DNA of 64,000 nucleotides, from the NCBI RefSeq assembly GCF_024868665.1, contig NC_079895.1, positions 11,524,055 through 11,588,054 of the forward strand, in the 5' to 3' direction. The position numbers were made by a program, and so were the translations under genes. Shown here piece by piece: positions 50,189 through 61,929 of the stretch (positions are counted from its first letter, which is position 1; every line of letters begins with the position of its first letter). Origin of the DNA: Triplophysa rosa. Lineage: Eukaryota; Chordata; Actinopteri; Cypriniformes; Nemacheilidae. The notes under the pieces were generated by a model. The model saw nothing but the letters and a program-made list of their open reading frames with translations, ran no database searches and was not told where the DNA came from.

Positions 50189-50382
50189 TTAAAGAGATAC
50201 TCTAAATTGGAAATTCTGGAATTGTTTACTCTCACCCTCACTTTATTCCAAATCCATATGACTTTCAATGAAACAAAACGAGCATTAGATACAATTTTCT
50301 ACTTGTGTTCCATAGAAAAGAGAGAGTTATGCTGGTTTGGAATGTCATGAGGGTGAGTAAATGATAACAGTTTTATTTTTGA
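50189..50382. mobile_element. Palindromic MITE, decayed short copy
   Basis: TTAAAGAGATACTCTAAATTG at the left and GAGGGTGAGTAAATGATAAC near the right, with TTCCAAATCCATATGACTTT mirrored by GCTGGTTTGGAATGTCATG. The central core is missing and the right TTAA is lost. Confidence 0.7.
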
Positions 50383-50444
50383 TACTGTCAATTAATGTGC
50401 AACAGTTTTTTGTGAAGCAAATAACTAAAACTTTGGCACCTATT

Positions 50445-50868
50445 TGTGACCCTGTCTGTGAAAATTCAGACTAAAGTCTCAATCTAGTTATTAGATTAGG
50501 AGTATTAAAGTAGTAATAGCTAAAAACATGACAAAAATATAGGTAATGCATAGTTATTGTTGCAAATTTTTATATAATATGATAGATTTCGGTATAATTT
50601 ACTATCTTAGTACTAACTAAGGTTTTTTAGGCTACTGAAATTAATGGCTTTGAATACTGAAATTCATGATTTTATTGACACTACATTTTTGCACAAAAAA
50701 ATACATTACTTCCTGAACATTGATTTCAGTCTTTGACATGTTTTTAATCAATATTAAAGGTATCATGGTGATATTTTCACAGAATGTTCTTTTCATTAGT
50801 GTAATGATTTTATGTAGACAACAGTAAATAAAAATGACTTTAGCTGGGTTTCCATAGACTGGGTCACA
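50445..50868. mobile_element. 'Tgtgaccctg' inverted-repeat element
   Basis: The left end TGTGACCCTGTCTGTGAAAA and the right end TTTCCATAGACTGGGTCAC are inverted repeats; AGCTGGG lies inside the right end. One end of the same family is at 39247-39390. 424 bp, non-coding. Confidence 0.75.
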
Positions 50869-52632
50869 TACGGTCAGAACCATTTTTCTTCCAGAAATGA
50901 AGAACATGTTTGGGATGTACTAGTTTTTGCGGAACCATTGCCACTTTGAATGGTCAACCAAGAGGCCATATGGCAACAATTCATTCGTTTTTTTGCCGTG
51001 TCCAGGTAACAGCTGGGCCAGTGTGCATTCACAAACATTTCTAAGTTTACAATGTTTATGAGTTTATGCCATGAACCTCACGTACTTTTAAGAATTTAAG
51101 ATGAAGTTGACGGTGATGAATTTTCATTGTAACCGATGCAAACAAGACAGCTTACTTCTTCGATCAGATGGCTTTGTGTTGTTTCCTGGCGGAGTGTTAA
51201 AGAAATCAGAGGACAACTTTGAATCTGACATTACATTATGAATTTCCCAAACTGTCATAGAAAACTACTTTAGCAGTTACTTCTCTCACTTTAGCAGCTT
51301 TCTACTTCCTAATCAAAACTTAAAAAACACCAACTGAGCCAATGACAACACAATGCGCTATTCACTAAACAGCCCATGGTCACCTCTTTCATTCCCTACA
51401 ATCGCATTAACAGCTATTGAGTCTGATTTATCATACCACAAAAATGTCCAAACACACAGCGTCATTGGACCTCATAAAGGTGACGAGACAGACGTCCACA
51501 GTCGTGACTTCCATAACAACTCCTGACCGTGTTTCTGTCTGTAGCACTGTCTGCAGCCTGTCCCCGCATGGCCATTTTCCCATTAATGTCGCAGACATCC
51601 TGACATCCTACATAGAATACAGTGAGACTGAGCGCTTTAGTCAATGAGAGCTTATTCATTCTCCTTTGAAACTCTGGCGAGTCTCCGGCAGCGGGAGATA
51701 ATACGCCATATCTCATTCTACATCAATCCCTGCATATCTTAAAACTAGCCTCATTAATGGATTCTCCTATCAAATCATGAGCCTTTCCCCTCTGCCTAAA
51801 TGAATACGATTTGAATATACAGATGTCTGACAGCACGCCTACAAGTCTCCGTCAAGGAAGACACACAGACGGACGTGGCCTGATTACTATCTGCGTCTGG
51901 CATCCAGCTGAGGGGTGAGCAGGTAGAGACCTTTTATCACCCAGTGGGAGGTCCAAGTTGACCTTGATTTCTTTGCGGATTGACAGGAGGGAACTGTGCA
52001 GCTTCCAGGGGTGAAATAAACATGTAACAGGTCTAGAATTTATTACTGTGACCCATTTAACAGTATAAAAAGAAAAAAGAGAAATTGCATATACTTTCTC
52101 ACCTTGTGGCCATCTAGCGCGGGTCATTCTGTTTTGAATGGTTAGTAGAAGCTGGTACTGCCTGGACTTGGTTGTCCTCTTTCTGCCTGGCTACACACTA
52201 GCCTTCATGCACAAAAGTGGAATAAATTATTCACAAAGAGTTCGTCCCTCCTCCCCTTCTTTCTTCCGTCTGCTGGATGGGTAGAGGGGATGGAGGAGGT
52301 GAGGAAGAAGGGCGGGAATATTGTAGTCCCACAGCTCAGCAGGGGATCGGTCCAGGCGATAACAGTCCCCTAGCACACCAGAGTCTGCCATTGTTTAATC
52401 ATATGTTATGTGGTTCTCTTTCTTTTTGGATGGCACCTGTGCTAACAGTAGCTGTTTTTAGCCGACACCTGTGCCTGCACTGAAAAAGAAAATTTGAAGA
52501 TTGAAGAATTGCTTTAATTGTTACTTGTAAACAGTTTCACAGCTTTTGTGTGTTCACTCAATTTTTCTCTCAGATGTGTTATCTGTACTCATTTCTTTTG
52601 GCTGGTTCAAACTTGACTCCAATTTTAAATAC
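50869..52632. other. Intergenic stretch, possibly regulatory in part
   Basis: About 1.8 kb without a supported gene. 51640-51840 is motif-dense (CCTCATTAATGGATTC, CTATCAAATCATG) and non-repetitive. A G-rich patch lies at 52272-52320. Confidence 0.4.
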
Positions 52633-53034
52633 GTAAAGGTGCTGTTGGCAATTTCGTATGGAATGGCATGCAGAAAACGCCCTGACAGATTATTTACCTG
52701 GCAGATCACTGGAAATAGTTCTGTAATGTCATTCAGTAAACTCGGTCGGATTCTTTGTGCAGTCAATCAGATGTTATGAGGCGCTTTCTTACAATTCATT
52801 TTACACATTCATAGCACAGCATATACTATATATGGGATGCTGTTTATTGTGCAAACAGATTTACTGTTTAGGATTATTTGATTTTGTGCTGCTTTTCTCC
52901 TGCTTCATATGCAGGCTTCATGTGCTGCAAGCTTCATGTGCTCGCGTTTCTTTGGAAAAAGGGCGTGTGTCCAATTTAATGGCTATGACTATAAGAAGTT
53001 CTGCAATGGCTAACATCGCTTAGAGCAGCTTTAA
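52633..53034. mobile_element. Possible inverted-repeat element ('taaaggtgct')
   Basis: The left end TAAAGGTGCTGTTGGCAATT is imperfectly mirrored by the right end CATCGCTTAGAGCAGCTTTAA. Interior words CTTCATGTGCT are directly repeated (near 52916 and 52932). About 400 bp. Confidence 0.45.
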
Positions 53035-55620
53035 CATTGACTGATGCATATATTGCATGTCGTCGCTGTCCTTCGGAAACCTCAGATGTCCAAATTCAGG
53101 AAATGAAGAAAACACTTTTAAATTAGTAAATACTGTGTTGTCAAAGTTGACAAGCACTTTTTATTAGCTATTTGCAAAACCTATTAACAAACATAAAGGG
53201 TGAATAATAATAATGAAAACAAAATACGAAACATGGAGATACAAGGTTTCAGAAAGACAGCAGCCATATATGAGTCTAGTCAACTGTTCAATTTCATTCA
53301 GCATTTTTGTCAAATATATTACAAAAGCTGTTTAACTTGCATTTTTTATCTATCAACATTTAACTTTTCGGTAATACATGCAAAAGTATGACATACAAAA
53401 TGTTTATAATGCCTCTGTTTTCTTTCTCTCTACTTTTTGTTTTTCTATCACCCCCCTCACTTTTAACTCTGCAGTCCCCGGTGGGTCTCTGTCACCAGAA
53501 AATCCCTGTTATTTCGGTGTAATATGTCCCCTTAAGCGTTGTTTTGCAGACTGTCCCCGAGTATCAACAGCAGTCTTGTGTCTAGCCCGGCCGCCATCCC
53601 GCAGGTAATCCCACATCGTTTCTCTTCTGAGCCTAATGCACACAGATGCTATAAACAACCCGCAAATACTTAAAGCACAATTAAAAGTGCATGTGATCAT
53701 GTGATCCATCCCCCCCTTGTTTTTTCACTTGCCTATGGCCATTTTTCCTCCATCCAGATTTTCGAGCCCCCGGTTGGTCGCAGCCAGTGCAGCATGTGTC
53801 CGCTTGGGGCCACAACAGGATTCCAGAAACTCCACATCTAAGATCAATAGAGACATCCAGAAGACACAAGTTGACAATAACATGACTGGTAGCGCTCTGT
53901 TCAGCACGGTGAAAAAACAACAACAACTGGATGAGCATAAATAAAACAGAGGTTTTCTTGAACACAGGCTGATTATGTAGAAAACAAAGCATTTTTGTCC
54001 GTTCTTTGCGTATTTGTCAACATCAAATGGAGCTGTGCTAATCACAAGGCTTTCTCTCTATTTAAATGCTGTTTATTGTGGAACAATAAAAAACTCTTTA
54101 CAATCACGCATTGTTTTATTGATTTCAAATGGAAAATACTTGCCACATTAAAACCAAAGGCTTCATTTGTCTTCATTACCGTACACAATAATATTTTGTT
54201 GACATCACGTTCATTGTCTGTTTGAGAAATATTTGTATAATGTGATTTTTAAAACGGCACATTTTTTTGAAGAATCAAGAAGTAACAGGGGAATCAACAA
54301 ACCCGGTAAATATAAAAATGCTTTCGATCAAAGCAAAACCACTTCCCTCTTAATTGCTCATGTGCATCACTGTAAATTACTAATGGACAAATGATTGCTG
54401 ATGGTTCAATGCTCCTTACTATAATACAAAAAGTCATAACAGTGTCTGATGCAAGAGTGATAGGGGAGGTGAGATGGGCTCTTCTTCAGCTTTCAGGGTC
54501 TTATCACTTTGTCACCTGGCAAGTAAACACTTACCGAATGGTGGATTGACCCCTTCGACTCTGAGATAACGTTTCTCATTCTCTGGTCCAGTGAGGGATC
54601 TCATTTTGCTTGAAGTTTCAGTCATTCAGTCAAACAAGGCTCTCAGGAAGTGAGAGAATATGAGAACCCATGGCTTCCTGCCTGAATGTACATCACACAG
54701 GGAAGATAAGAGCAGATACAGGAGGGCGAGGAAGAGGTAGAGACATAACAATAAATGTAGAGACTTTGTCTGACTGAACGGGGTTCCTGGTGGATGTGAA
54801 TAGAGTGTCAGTTAAAACATTTTGTGAGGTGTATACCGTCCTGCCAGGTAAAATCATGTTCAGCTTGGAATCAATCTTGATTGATGACAGACAGTACAAA
54901 GTGACAGACTGCCTGCAAGCCGCCATGCGTCAGAATCAAGCATTTTGACGGCTGAAACAACATTGTTAATGATTATTCTAACGTCATACATTATCAACTT
55001 ATTTATTATGGATCCTTTGTACACACAGAGTGATTGAATGTACTTGCCACTGTTTCCGTTTCAAAAAAGGTCTCGCTCTATATGCGCAAACCCGCTGATT
55101 GAATCTGATGGAGCTGTCTGCATAATAGCATTAGCATTACGGAGGAAAATGTGCATCATCGTAACGCAATTTGTTACATAATTTCTCAAACGCGGTTGGA
55201 TTTCCGGTGGGATCGATAGATAAGCTGCTCACAGCAGTCAACCTCTGCCTCAGCATGAGTTAAGGGCACAGAAGTAGACAAGGTGACACGGCCCAGGGGA
55301 TGGGGAGGCTAAAAGGGCTGTGTAATACACCAAGAAACAATGACTGGGCAGGAAGACAGACCTGCGCCTCCAGAGGTTCTTTTTCTTCAGAAAATAGGAA
55401 ACCCCTGTGGTCAAAGCTTACCCCGAATCCATAAGTATAAAGAATGCTCCAGTAGGGGCAAAATTCCTCATGCCTTGATAAAAGATGTTAGTCATAACTC
55501 TCATGGTATATCATGGCATGGGTCATTTACGCCATGGTAACAGATGAAAATGTTTTTTTAAAATAAAAGACAATATTTTAAATATTGCAAATAAATCAAT
55601 AAGTTTAGTATCATTGCAAA
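53035..55620. other. Non-repeat intergenic stretch, no gene seen
   Basis: About 2.6 kb. Opposed open frames at 53681-54045 overlap on both strands and lack domains. No repeat was recognised. Confidence 0.45.
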
Positions 55621-55909
55621 AAGAGTGCACATTTTAGAGTGGCCTTTTATTGTGGCCAGCCTAAGGCACACCTGTGCAATAATCATGCTGTCTAATCAGC
55701 ATCTTGATATGCCGCACCTGTGAGGTGGATGGATTATCTCGGCAAAGGAGAAGTGCTCACTAACACAGATTTAGACAGATTTGAGAACAATATTTGAGAG
55801 AAATAGGCCTTTTGTGTACATAGAAAAAGTCTTAGATCTTTGAGTTCAGCTCATGAAAAATGGGGGCAAAAACAAAAGTGTTGCGTTTATAATTTTGGTC
55901 AGTGTATAC
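55621..55909 (+). repeat. Interspersed repeat of uncertain class
   Basis: The segment from AGAGTGGCCTTTTATTGTGG through GTGCTCACTAACACAGATTT to GTTGCGTTTATAATTTTGG matches a repeat I recall as very common in fish genomes. I cannot assign its class from the sequence and saw no terminal repeats or open frame. Confidence 0.5.
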
Positions 55910-55974
55910 AAAAAAGTAACATTTTCCCAAAAAGTACAGATACTTGAGTAATTTTACTGTACTTCCCACCTCTG
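55910..55974 (-). mobile_element. Solo hAT terminus (Tol2-like end)
   Basis: Read on the minus strand it begins CAGAGGTGGGAAGTACAGTA and AAATTACTCAAGTATCTGTA, which resembles the terminal and subterminal sequence of Tol2-type hAT elements. No second terminus was found. Confidence 0.55.
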
Positions 55975-56912
55975 GTCAACACAAATCATGAAAACTAACT
56001 AATAATATTAAAATTAATAATAGTTCTAATTGCAATCATTAAAGCCATTTGCAACTGTTTGCAGAGCAAGCTATAGTTTTCGGCTTGGTGTTGAATTTTT
56101 AAGTTCATGCCGTTGATATTCTGTAGTATATTATCTCCACCAGTTAAAAAATGTATACCGTTGCATAATATGTTCGGTCTTACCACCCACGCCGACACTA
56201 ATGCTTGCATCCAAATGCTTGCAATTCGGCATTTCTCCCACTTAGCTCACACAGGGTTTCAAACGGCGTTGAGTTTGAGTAGTCTGCTCAATGTCTTAGC
56301 GTGTGATAGAGCCGTTTCCTCTAGAGGACGGCTAACAAGAGCGTGAGAAAGGACGACACAAATTCATCTTGCTTTTGGATGAAGAACGTGCTTATGATGG
56401 AGTTCTGTCAATTTGCACTGCTAGGGCAGAGCTATGCTTCTCCTCCATTTGTTTTCTGTCTCTGTCGCTCTCTGCAACTCAGATCTCTCCACCTCCCCAG
56501 CCGAAGAACCCTCTGCCAGCTCTCCAGGGAGCAGCTGAGCCCCTGCTCTATGGCTCCCTCATTCTCTGCCATCTCCCATCTCTCTCTTTCTCTCAACAAG
56601 CTTCAAACAACTCTCAGCTACCCTTTTGTTTGTCTCTTCCTTCTGCAAGGCCATTTGGGAGTTTTTCGCAACTTCCAGCTCCCAGAAGCTCCCGGGAAAC
56701 ATCAGCGCTGTGCAGAGAGGGGTGGGAAAGGGGGGTGAAAGTTTTAAGGGGAGCGAGGGATCATGGGAAGACAAGCAGCGCAGAGACATGAGGTGTGGAG
56801 GCGGAATGCAGTATGGAAACGTTCCGCAGACGAACAGTAAGGAAAGTTGCAGAGGCTGTGGGTAATTTGCCTCAATTTTTTCCTCACAGAATGCCTCTCA
56901 TTACTGCCTGCA
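55975..56912. other. Non-repeat intergenic stretch, no gene seen
   Basis: About 940 bp. Two overlapping plus-strand frames of 131 and 140 codons (56343-56791) run through CT-rich sequence and have no domain. Confidence 0.4.

Positions 56913-56950
<38 letters not shown>
56913..56950. repeat. (GT)n microsatellite
   Basis: ATGTGTGCG then about 15 GT units. Confidence 0.9.
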
Positions 56951-56951
<1 letters not shown>

Positions 56952-57213
56952 ACATGTTTGTATATCCCGGTGGGGACCTAAACCTGAATACACACCAACA
57001 CATGGGGACTCGTGTCACCATGGGGACCAAAATTGAGGTCCCCATGGGCAAAAAAGCTTATAAATTGTATAGAACAATATTTTTTAAAAATCTAAAACTG
57101 CAAAAAGTTTTCTATGATCTTTAGGTTTAGGGGTAGGGGATAAAATATACAGTTTACTTTGTACAGTATAAAAAAACGCCTATGGACTGTCCCCACGGAG
57201 ATAGTAAACCAGA
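56951..57213. repeat. 'Ggggacc' unit between two GT tracts
   Basis: GTGGGGAC near the left end is mirrored by GTCCCCAC near the right end (57188-57195). Inside are CATGGGGACC and GGTCCCCATGGG (a local palindrome) and TTAGGGGTAGGGGATA. I recall this GT-flanked unit as recurrent in fish genomes. Non-coding. Confidence 0.6.
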
Positions 57214-57223
57214 CGTGTGTGTG

Positions 57224-57267
<44 letters not shown>

Positions 57268-57313
57268 TGAGTGTGTGTGTGCATGCGTGCGTGCGTGCGT
57301 GCATGCGCGTGCG

Positions 57314-57375
<62 letters not shown>
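57214..57375. repeat. Compound GT / GTGC / GA microsatellite
   Basis: GT units, then a long GTGC run to about 57306, then about 29 GA units at 57318-57375. It produces several spurious long frames on both strands (serine/leucine, threonine/histidine, arginine/glutamate runs). Confidence 0.95.
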
Positions 57376-57379
<4 letters not shown>

Positions 57380-58369
57380 TTCTGCAGAACAGGCAGAGGC
57401 CTCCAAGGTTCACTGCACTGAAAAGACAGAAGAAGCAATGAAGACACACAAGCAGATGTGAAGCCCAGAATAATTAGGCTACACAGAGTCTTCAATAGAA
57501 TCTGACTTTATTTGGCCACTCACTCTTGAGTCTGAGCAACAGCAGTGATTTCTTGCTGTCTCAATTAATTTGCATTAGATCATTCACTTTCTGTAGAGAA
57601 CATGACTGAACTTTTCTAAAATTCCACTACGGTTTGAAACACTTGTGTTGCATGTGTTCAACTCTTAGCTATTTTAACTTACAAATCTACAATTTTGTAA
57701 ATATAGTGACTGACATAAAAGAATGCCTCCTCTACATGTTGGCATACGCACACTACTGTTACTGTAAATAGTTTAGTGACTTCACAAAAAAAAAAGTTTC
57801 TCATGACCTAAAGGTGTGTCTAAATGTTTGAAATTATTTTTGCAGAAAATTGTTCATGTAATAACTCATTACAAAATAAAATCAGCCAATAGGAGGCTGA
57901 GATTCAAACTCTTTCAAAACAAAATACAATGCAAAATACATAATATGAGACCTCATAATAATGCCACATTTAAAAAAAATACTTTGAAAAAATGACAGTT
58001 TTGATTTATTTAAACATATTTCCCAAAGTTACATCTGTTACTCAGTTTATATTTTGATGGGTTAAGATGTGAAAAAAATATAAAGAAAGAATGAGAAGAT
58101 GATTGTAAACTTTTGAATAATACTGCACTCATGACATGATGAGACTGTACTTCTGCAATTATAATGAACTGAACTGTTTGCACTGCAAGTTACCCAATGT
58201 CTATAGACGGTTTCATCAGACGCACACACCTGGCCTGAAGTTAACTTCCTATCTGTGTTTGGTTATAATAAATCAATTTATTTTATATTTAATTTATATT
58301 TATATTAATTCATATTAATGTTTTATTGTATATAAATTAAAACTACTCAACAGTTATAGATTCTTTGCA
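57376..58369. other. Non-repeat AT-rich stretch, no gene seen
   Basis: About 1 kb. Nothing recognised. Confidence 0.45.
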
Positions 58370-58413
58370 GAGGTCTACCGGAAGTTAAGTTAGGGCCACC
58401 TCCGGTAGACCTC
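58370..58413. repeat. Perfect 13-bp stem with 18-base loop
   Basis: GAGGTCTACCGGA (58370-58382) and TCCGGTAGACCTC (58401-58413) are exact reverse complements. The loop includes AGTTAAGTTAGGGCC. A related word, CTGAAGTTAACTTCC, lies at about 58234, so both may be parts of a decayed element. Confidence 0.7.
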
Positions 58414-59411
58414 TATTTGCAGCATGTGCTTTTTTCAAAGTAAAAGTCAAGGTATACATTTAGCCTGTATGTGCATTACCTGTGAATTAAATCCAGTATC
58501 TTGCCATTCCTAACAGCATGCTCTTGAGCTACAGGACAGATGCACATCCTCTATCTTCAGTAAAAGAATACTCTGTTTATGAATAAATCTGTTTAATTAT
58601 ATGGATATAAAAATAAATAAACACTTACAGTATATACTACAAACAACAATTTAATAATTAGGGCAAATATATCCCCCACATAACACATTATGTAATAAAT
58701 GTTTTGTTCATTTGTGATGTCACCTTGTGATCTCAAAAGGCAAATGACATCATCACAACAGAGATGGAGATATGATGGCCATTATGTAGCTAGCCAAATA
58801 ACACGCTCTAGCAATCTGAGATCGATATGGTGTTAATGTGAAAACAGTCGGCCAATTGGAAACGCACGGATGAAAGTCTCATCTCCATAATTGTTGTGTC
58901 GAAGAAAGTAATGTATATTGTAAAATATAGCAGCATTACTTGCCTCTTCTGCTGTAGATCACTCTGACTCGGACTCAGCATCTTCACAGCGCTGCAACAC
59001 ATGGGAGGATTATTGCAATTAGGGATTTACATGGCAGTTTTACACAGCCTGTGACAATGCTGCAATTAGTTCAGTGTGATATACACCCCAGTGTTGAAGA
59101 AAACAGATGGAGCTTTGATCAAGACTGTAGGCCACGGGTTCTACAACACTGTCATGTCAAATGAAAAACTCTGCACTTTCATACCAAGAATGCAGTTCTC
59201 ACCTAGCTGTTGGATATCTCCGCTTCAATTTCCTAAGCGTGTGTGAATGCTTTAAATAAGCGCTCATTAGCTAACAGCGGCATGATGTCCCATGCAGACA
59301 GGAAAGGCTACTCTCCTCATGACCGTGTTAGAAAAAATACCAAAAAAACCTTGAATTTCGTTTTTGTGGATAATTTTTCCAAAGCCTCAGTGTTTTAAAG
59401 CCTGTTTTTAA
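58414..59411. other. Unique flank before the retrotransposon
   Basis: About 1 kb with no gene seen and no LTR-like sequence, which supports a 5'-truncated retrotransposon beginning near 59412. Confidence 0.45.
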
Positions 59412-60275
59412 AGCGAGTTTACACGACTCAGGATAGCGCTGGAAAACCTGCTCCCCCCGGAGGGGACGGACCTCTTCAAATATCAGATCTTAGTCAATCA
59501 TCTAAAGTTAGAAGAGGCTCGATTGATTGCGGATTCGTATTTAAATTTACCTAGGCCATTTACGGATACGATGGCTGCTCTACATGATAAATTTGGCCAA
59601 CAGCATCAGCTGGCGTTAAGGAGGATAGCCATGATCCTTGAGAGTCCTGATGTAAGGAGGGGTGATAATGCCGCCTTCCAGAAATTCGCCTTCCAGGTGC
59701 AGTCGTTAGTTGGTCTGTTGAACACCTTGGGTCTTGAAGGTGAAGTGGAGCTAAGTTGTGGGTCCCACGTTGCTCGCCTTCTGAGCAAGCTCCCCCCTGA
59801 GCAGCGAGCGAACTTTCGCCGTCATATGTTCCACCAGCCTGGAATTGTCCCTAACCTATTGACCTTTCGAACTGGCTGCGTTATGAAATCTGGTGCCATG
59901 GTGATGTTACCGAGACAGCCTTTAAAGGCCTGCACGACAAATCAGCGACTAAGCCAGATTTCAGGAAGAAAACTGTAACCATTCTGTATGGATTTGGAGA
60001 ACCTGTAGTAGATTCTCCTGTACCTCGGAAATGTTCCCTCTCACAAGCCAAGCCTGCCAAGGGGAGACGTTATTGCCCTTTTGTGATAAGACTGAACATT
60101 ACCTCAGCCAGTGTGCCTCCTTCGCCCTACTCAGTCCCGACCAGGTCAAGACATGGATTCGTAATAACAACCGTTGCTGGCATTGCGCCAGAACCCATCA
60201 TGCTGCCCAGTGTGACCTGAAAAAGCCATGCAATCTCTGTAGGGCACTCATCTTCGTCCCCTTCATGATGTGAAT
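59412..60275 (+). pseudogene. gag fragment with CCHC zinc knuckles (BEL/Pao)
   Basis: Structural protein of the retrotransposon particle. The frame is open from 59412 through residues PRPFTDTMAALHDKFGQQHQ and the motif CGSHVARLLSKLPPEQR, typical of the gag region after DUF1759. The amino-terminal part is missing. Near 59858-59870 the homology moves to another frame, and near 60075-60083, inside the first zinc knuckle, it moves again: the first cysteine is read in one frame and the rest of CDKTEHYLSQC in the next. A second knuckle follows (CWHCARTHHAAQC). A third break and a TGA at 60271-60273 end the region. Knuckles would bind genomic RNA in an intact relative. Not translatable as one protein. 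Confidence 0.85.
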
Positions 60276-61146
60276 GTTAGTTGAGACTTCAGCAAATGCC
60301 GAAAAGAGCTGCCTAACAAGTTCCGCTTCAAGTCGATTTTATTTGGATAAACCCTTAATCGGAAGTCGAGTTATGTTAAAGGTGGTTCCTGTCAATCTGC
60401 ATTATGAAGGTCGCACCTTGGACACCTTTGCTCTCCTCGACGATGGATCAGAGAGGACTATTCTACTACCCCCTGCAGTTCAGACGTTAGGCATCCATGG
60501 TATCCCTGAAGATCTTCCACTGAGAACGGTACGAGATGATGTTCAAATCCTTCACGGTTCAGCCATCTCTTTACAGATCTCCCCTCTCGGTAAACCAAAG
60601 ACAACCTATCAGATTAACCATGCTTTTTCTGCAGATCACCTTACCTTGTCACGTCAGTCTTATCCAGTAGAACAGCTACAGCGAAAGTACCGACACCTTC
60701 AGGGCCTTCCTATTCGTACCATGACTGAGGTCCAGCCTTTGCTCCTTATCGGATCTGATCAGCCTCATCTGATCACTCCAATAGAGCCTGTTAGATGAGG
60801 AACCCAAGGTGGGCCGGCGGCAGTTCACACACGTTTAGGATGGACGCTCCAGGGTCCCACACCCTCCATGGGGCGGCCTCTCCCTGCACAACAATGTCTC
60901 CTAACTTCTGTCTTCTCAGTTCAGGATGAACTTTTTCAGAATGTACAACGGTTGTGGCAGCTGGATACTGTTCCCCAGCAGGCTGGCAAAAAGGTCACTA
61001 GGTCCAAGCAGGATCAAGAAGCGCTTCAGCTGCTTGAACGCAAGACTCTTAACCCGAAGTTGGCAGGTATTCATCGGTTAGCTACACCCTTACTCCGTCG
61101 AAGTGACATGCCTCTGCTAAATGCGCCCAAGGAGTCTGCAGTGTAG
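60274..61146 (+). pseudogene. pol: retropepsin-like protease region (DUF1758) and linker
   Basis: Would cleave the polyprotein in an intact element. The frame reads RFYLDKPLIGSRVMLKVVPV, then LLDDGSERTIL with the aspartic-protease signature as D-D-G-S (60439-60450), then LRTVRDD and the DUF1758-like segment to HLITPIEPVR. In-frame TGA at 60796-60798 is followed by the same frame continuing (LGWTLQGP, LLTSVFSVQDELFQNVQRLW) to the stop near 61144. The start shown is simply the first codon after the previous stop. The second residue of the usual DSG/DTG triad region being D is a mild variant. Confidence in family is high, in activity nil. Confidence 0.82.
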
Positions 61147-61169
61147 AGGGGCATTTGTTGAAGGACCCA

Positions 61170-61929
61170 ATGAAGGCTGAGGTTTATAAAGAGGAGATGA
61201 AAAAACTCTTGGAGTCTGGAGCCGTTCAGGAAGTCAGCTGCTCCATCCCGGAACATTCCCCACCACCTTGTCAGCCATAATGGGAAGTCCCGCATTGTAT
61301 TTAACTGCTCCCATAAGTTTCAGGGCCAAAGCCTTAATCAGCACCTGTTACCAGGACCTAACCTTGGGGCATCGTTGCTGGGTGTCCTTATCCGCTTCAG
61401 GGAACGTCCAATAGCCATAAGTGGGGATATCAAAGCGATGTTCCATCATGTACGTCTTCTCCCTGAAGATCCTCCTTTGCTCCGTTTCTTATGGCGGGAT
61501 CTGAAGATAGCTGAGGCCCCCAAGATCTTTGAGTGGCAGGTGCTGCCATTTGGTACGACTTCAAGTCCCTGCTGTGCGACTTATGCACTCCAACGGCAGG
61601 TACAACAACACCCTCTGAGCGATGAAGCAATCCAGTTCTCAGTAGAGAAATGTTTCTACGTCGATAATTGTTTGCAAAGCCTACCTACAGCAGAGGCAGC
61701 CCGGCATGTGATTGATCGACTAAGGAGTCTTCTTTCTGGAGCTGGGTTTGACATTCGGCAGTGGGCGTGCAATGATCCAGCTGTGATAAGCCATTTACCG
61801 AGTGAGGCCCGAGCTACCAGTGTGGAACTGTGGCTAACACAGGAGAAGTCAGAGGTCCCTGAATCAACATTGGGACTGAGCTGGAACTGGCAAGCGGACA
61901 CTTGGATCCTGGAACACCTGGGAGGATGA
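61170..61929 (+). pseudogene. pol: reverse transcriptase domain (BEL/Pao)
   Basis: Copies element RNA into DNA in an intact relative. The region opens in one frame (KKLLESGAVQEV, about 61170-61240), shifts, and continues with HHLVSHNGKSRIVFNCSHKF from about 61261. Motif A is SGDIKAMFHHV (Asp codon at 61426), motif B is LPFGTTSSPCCATYAL, and motif C is FYVDNCLQS with Asp at 61663 and Asn at 61666 instead of the usual second Asp. As far as I recall, YVDN also occurs in other fish members of this family, so it may be a lineage trait. The frame ends at 61929, at the edge of an internal deletion. No intact enzyme. Confidence 0.88.

Noticed and set aside
56343..56791. Overlapping 131- and 140-codon frames
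   Set aside because: CT-rich sequence stays open in two frames at once; no domain.
57092..57495. Frames with long serine/leucine, threonine/histidine and arginine/glutamate runs
   Set aside because: Direct translation of the GTGC and GA microsatellites.
58414..59411. 5' LTR of the BEL/Pao element
   Set aside because: No TG...CA ends, primer-binding site or duplicated sequence seen; homology starts inside gag.
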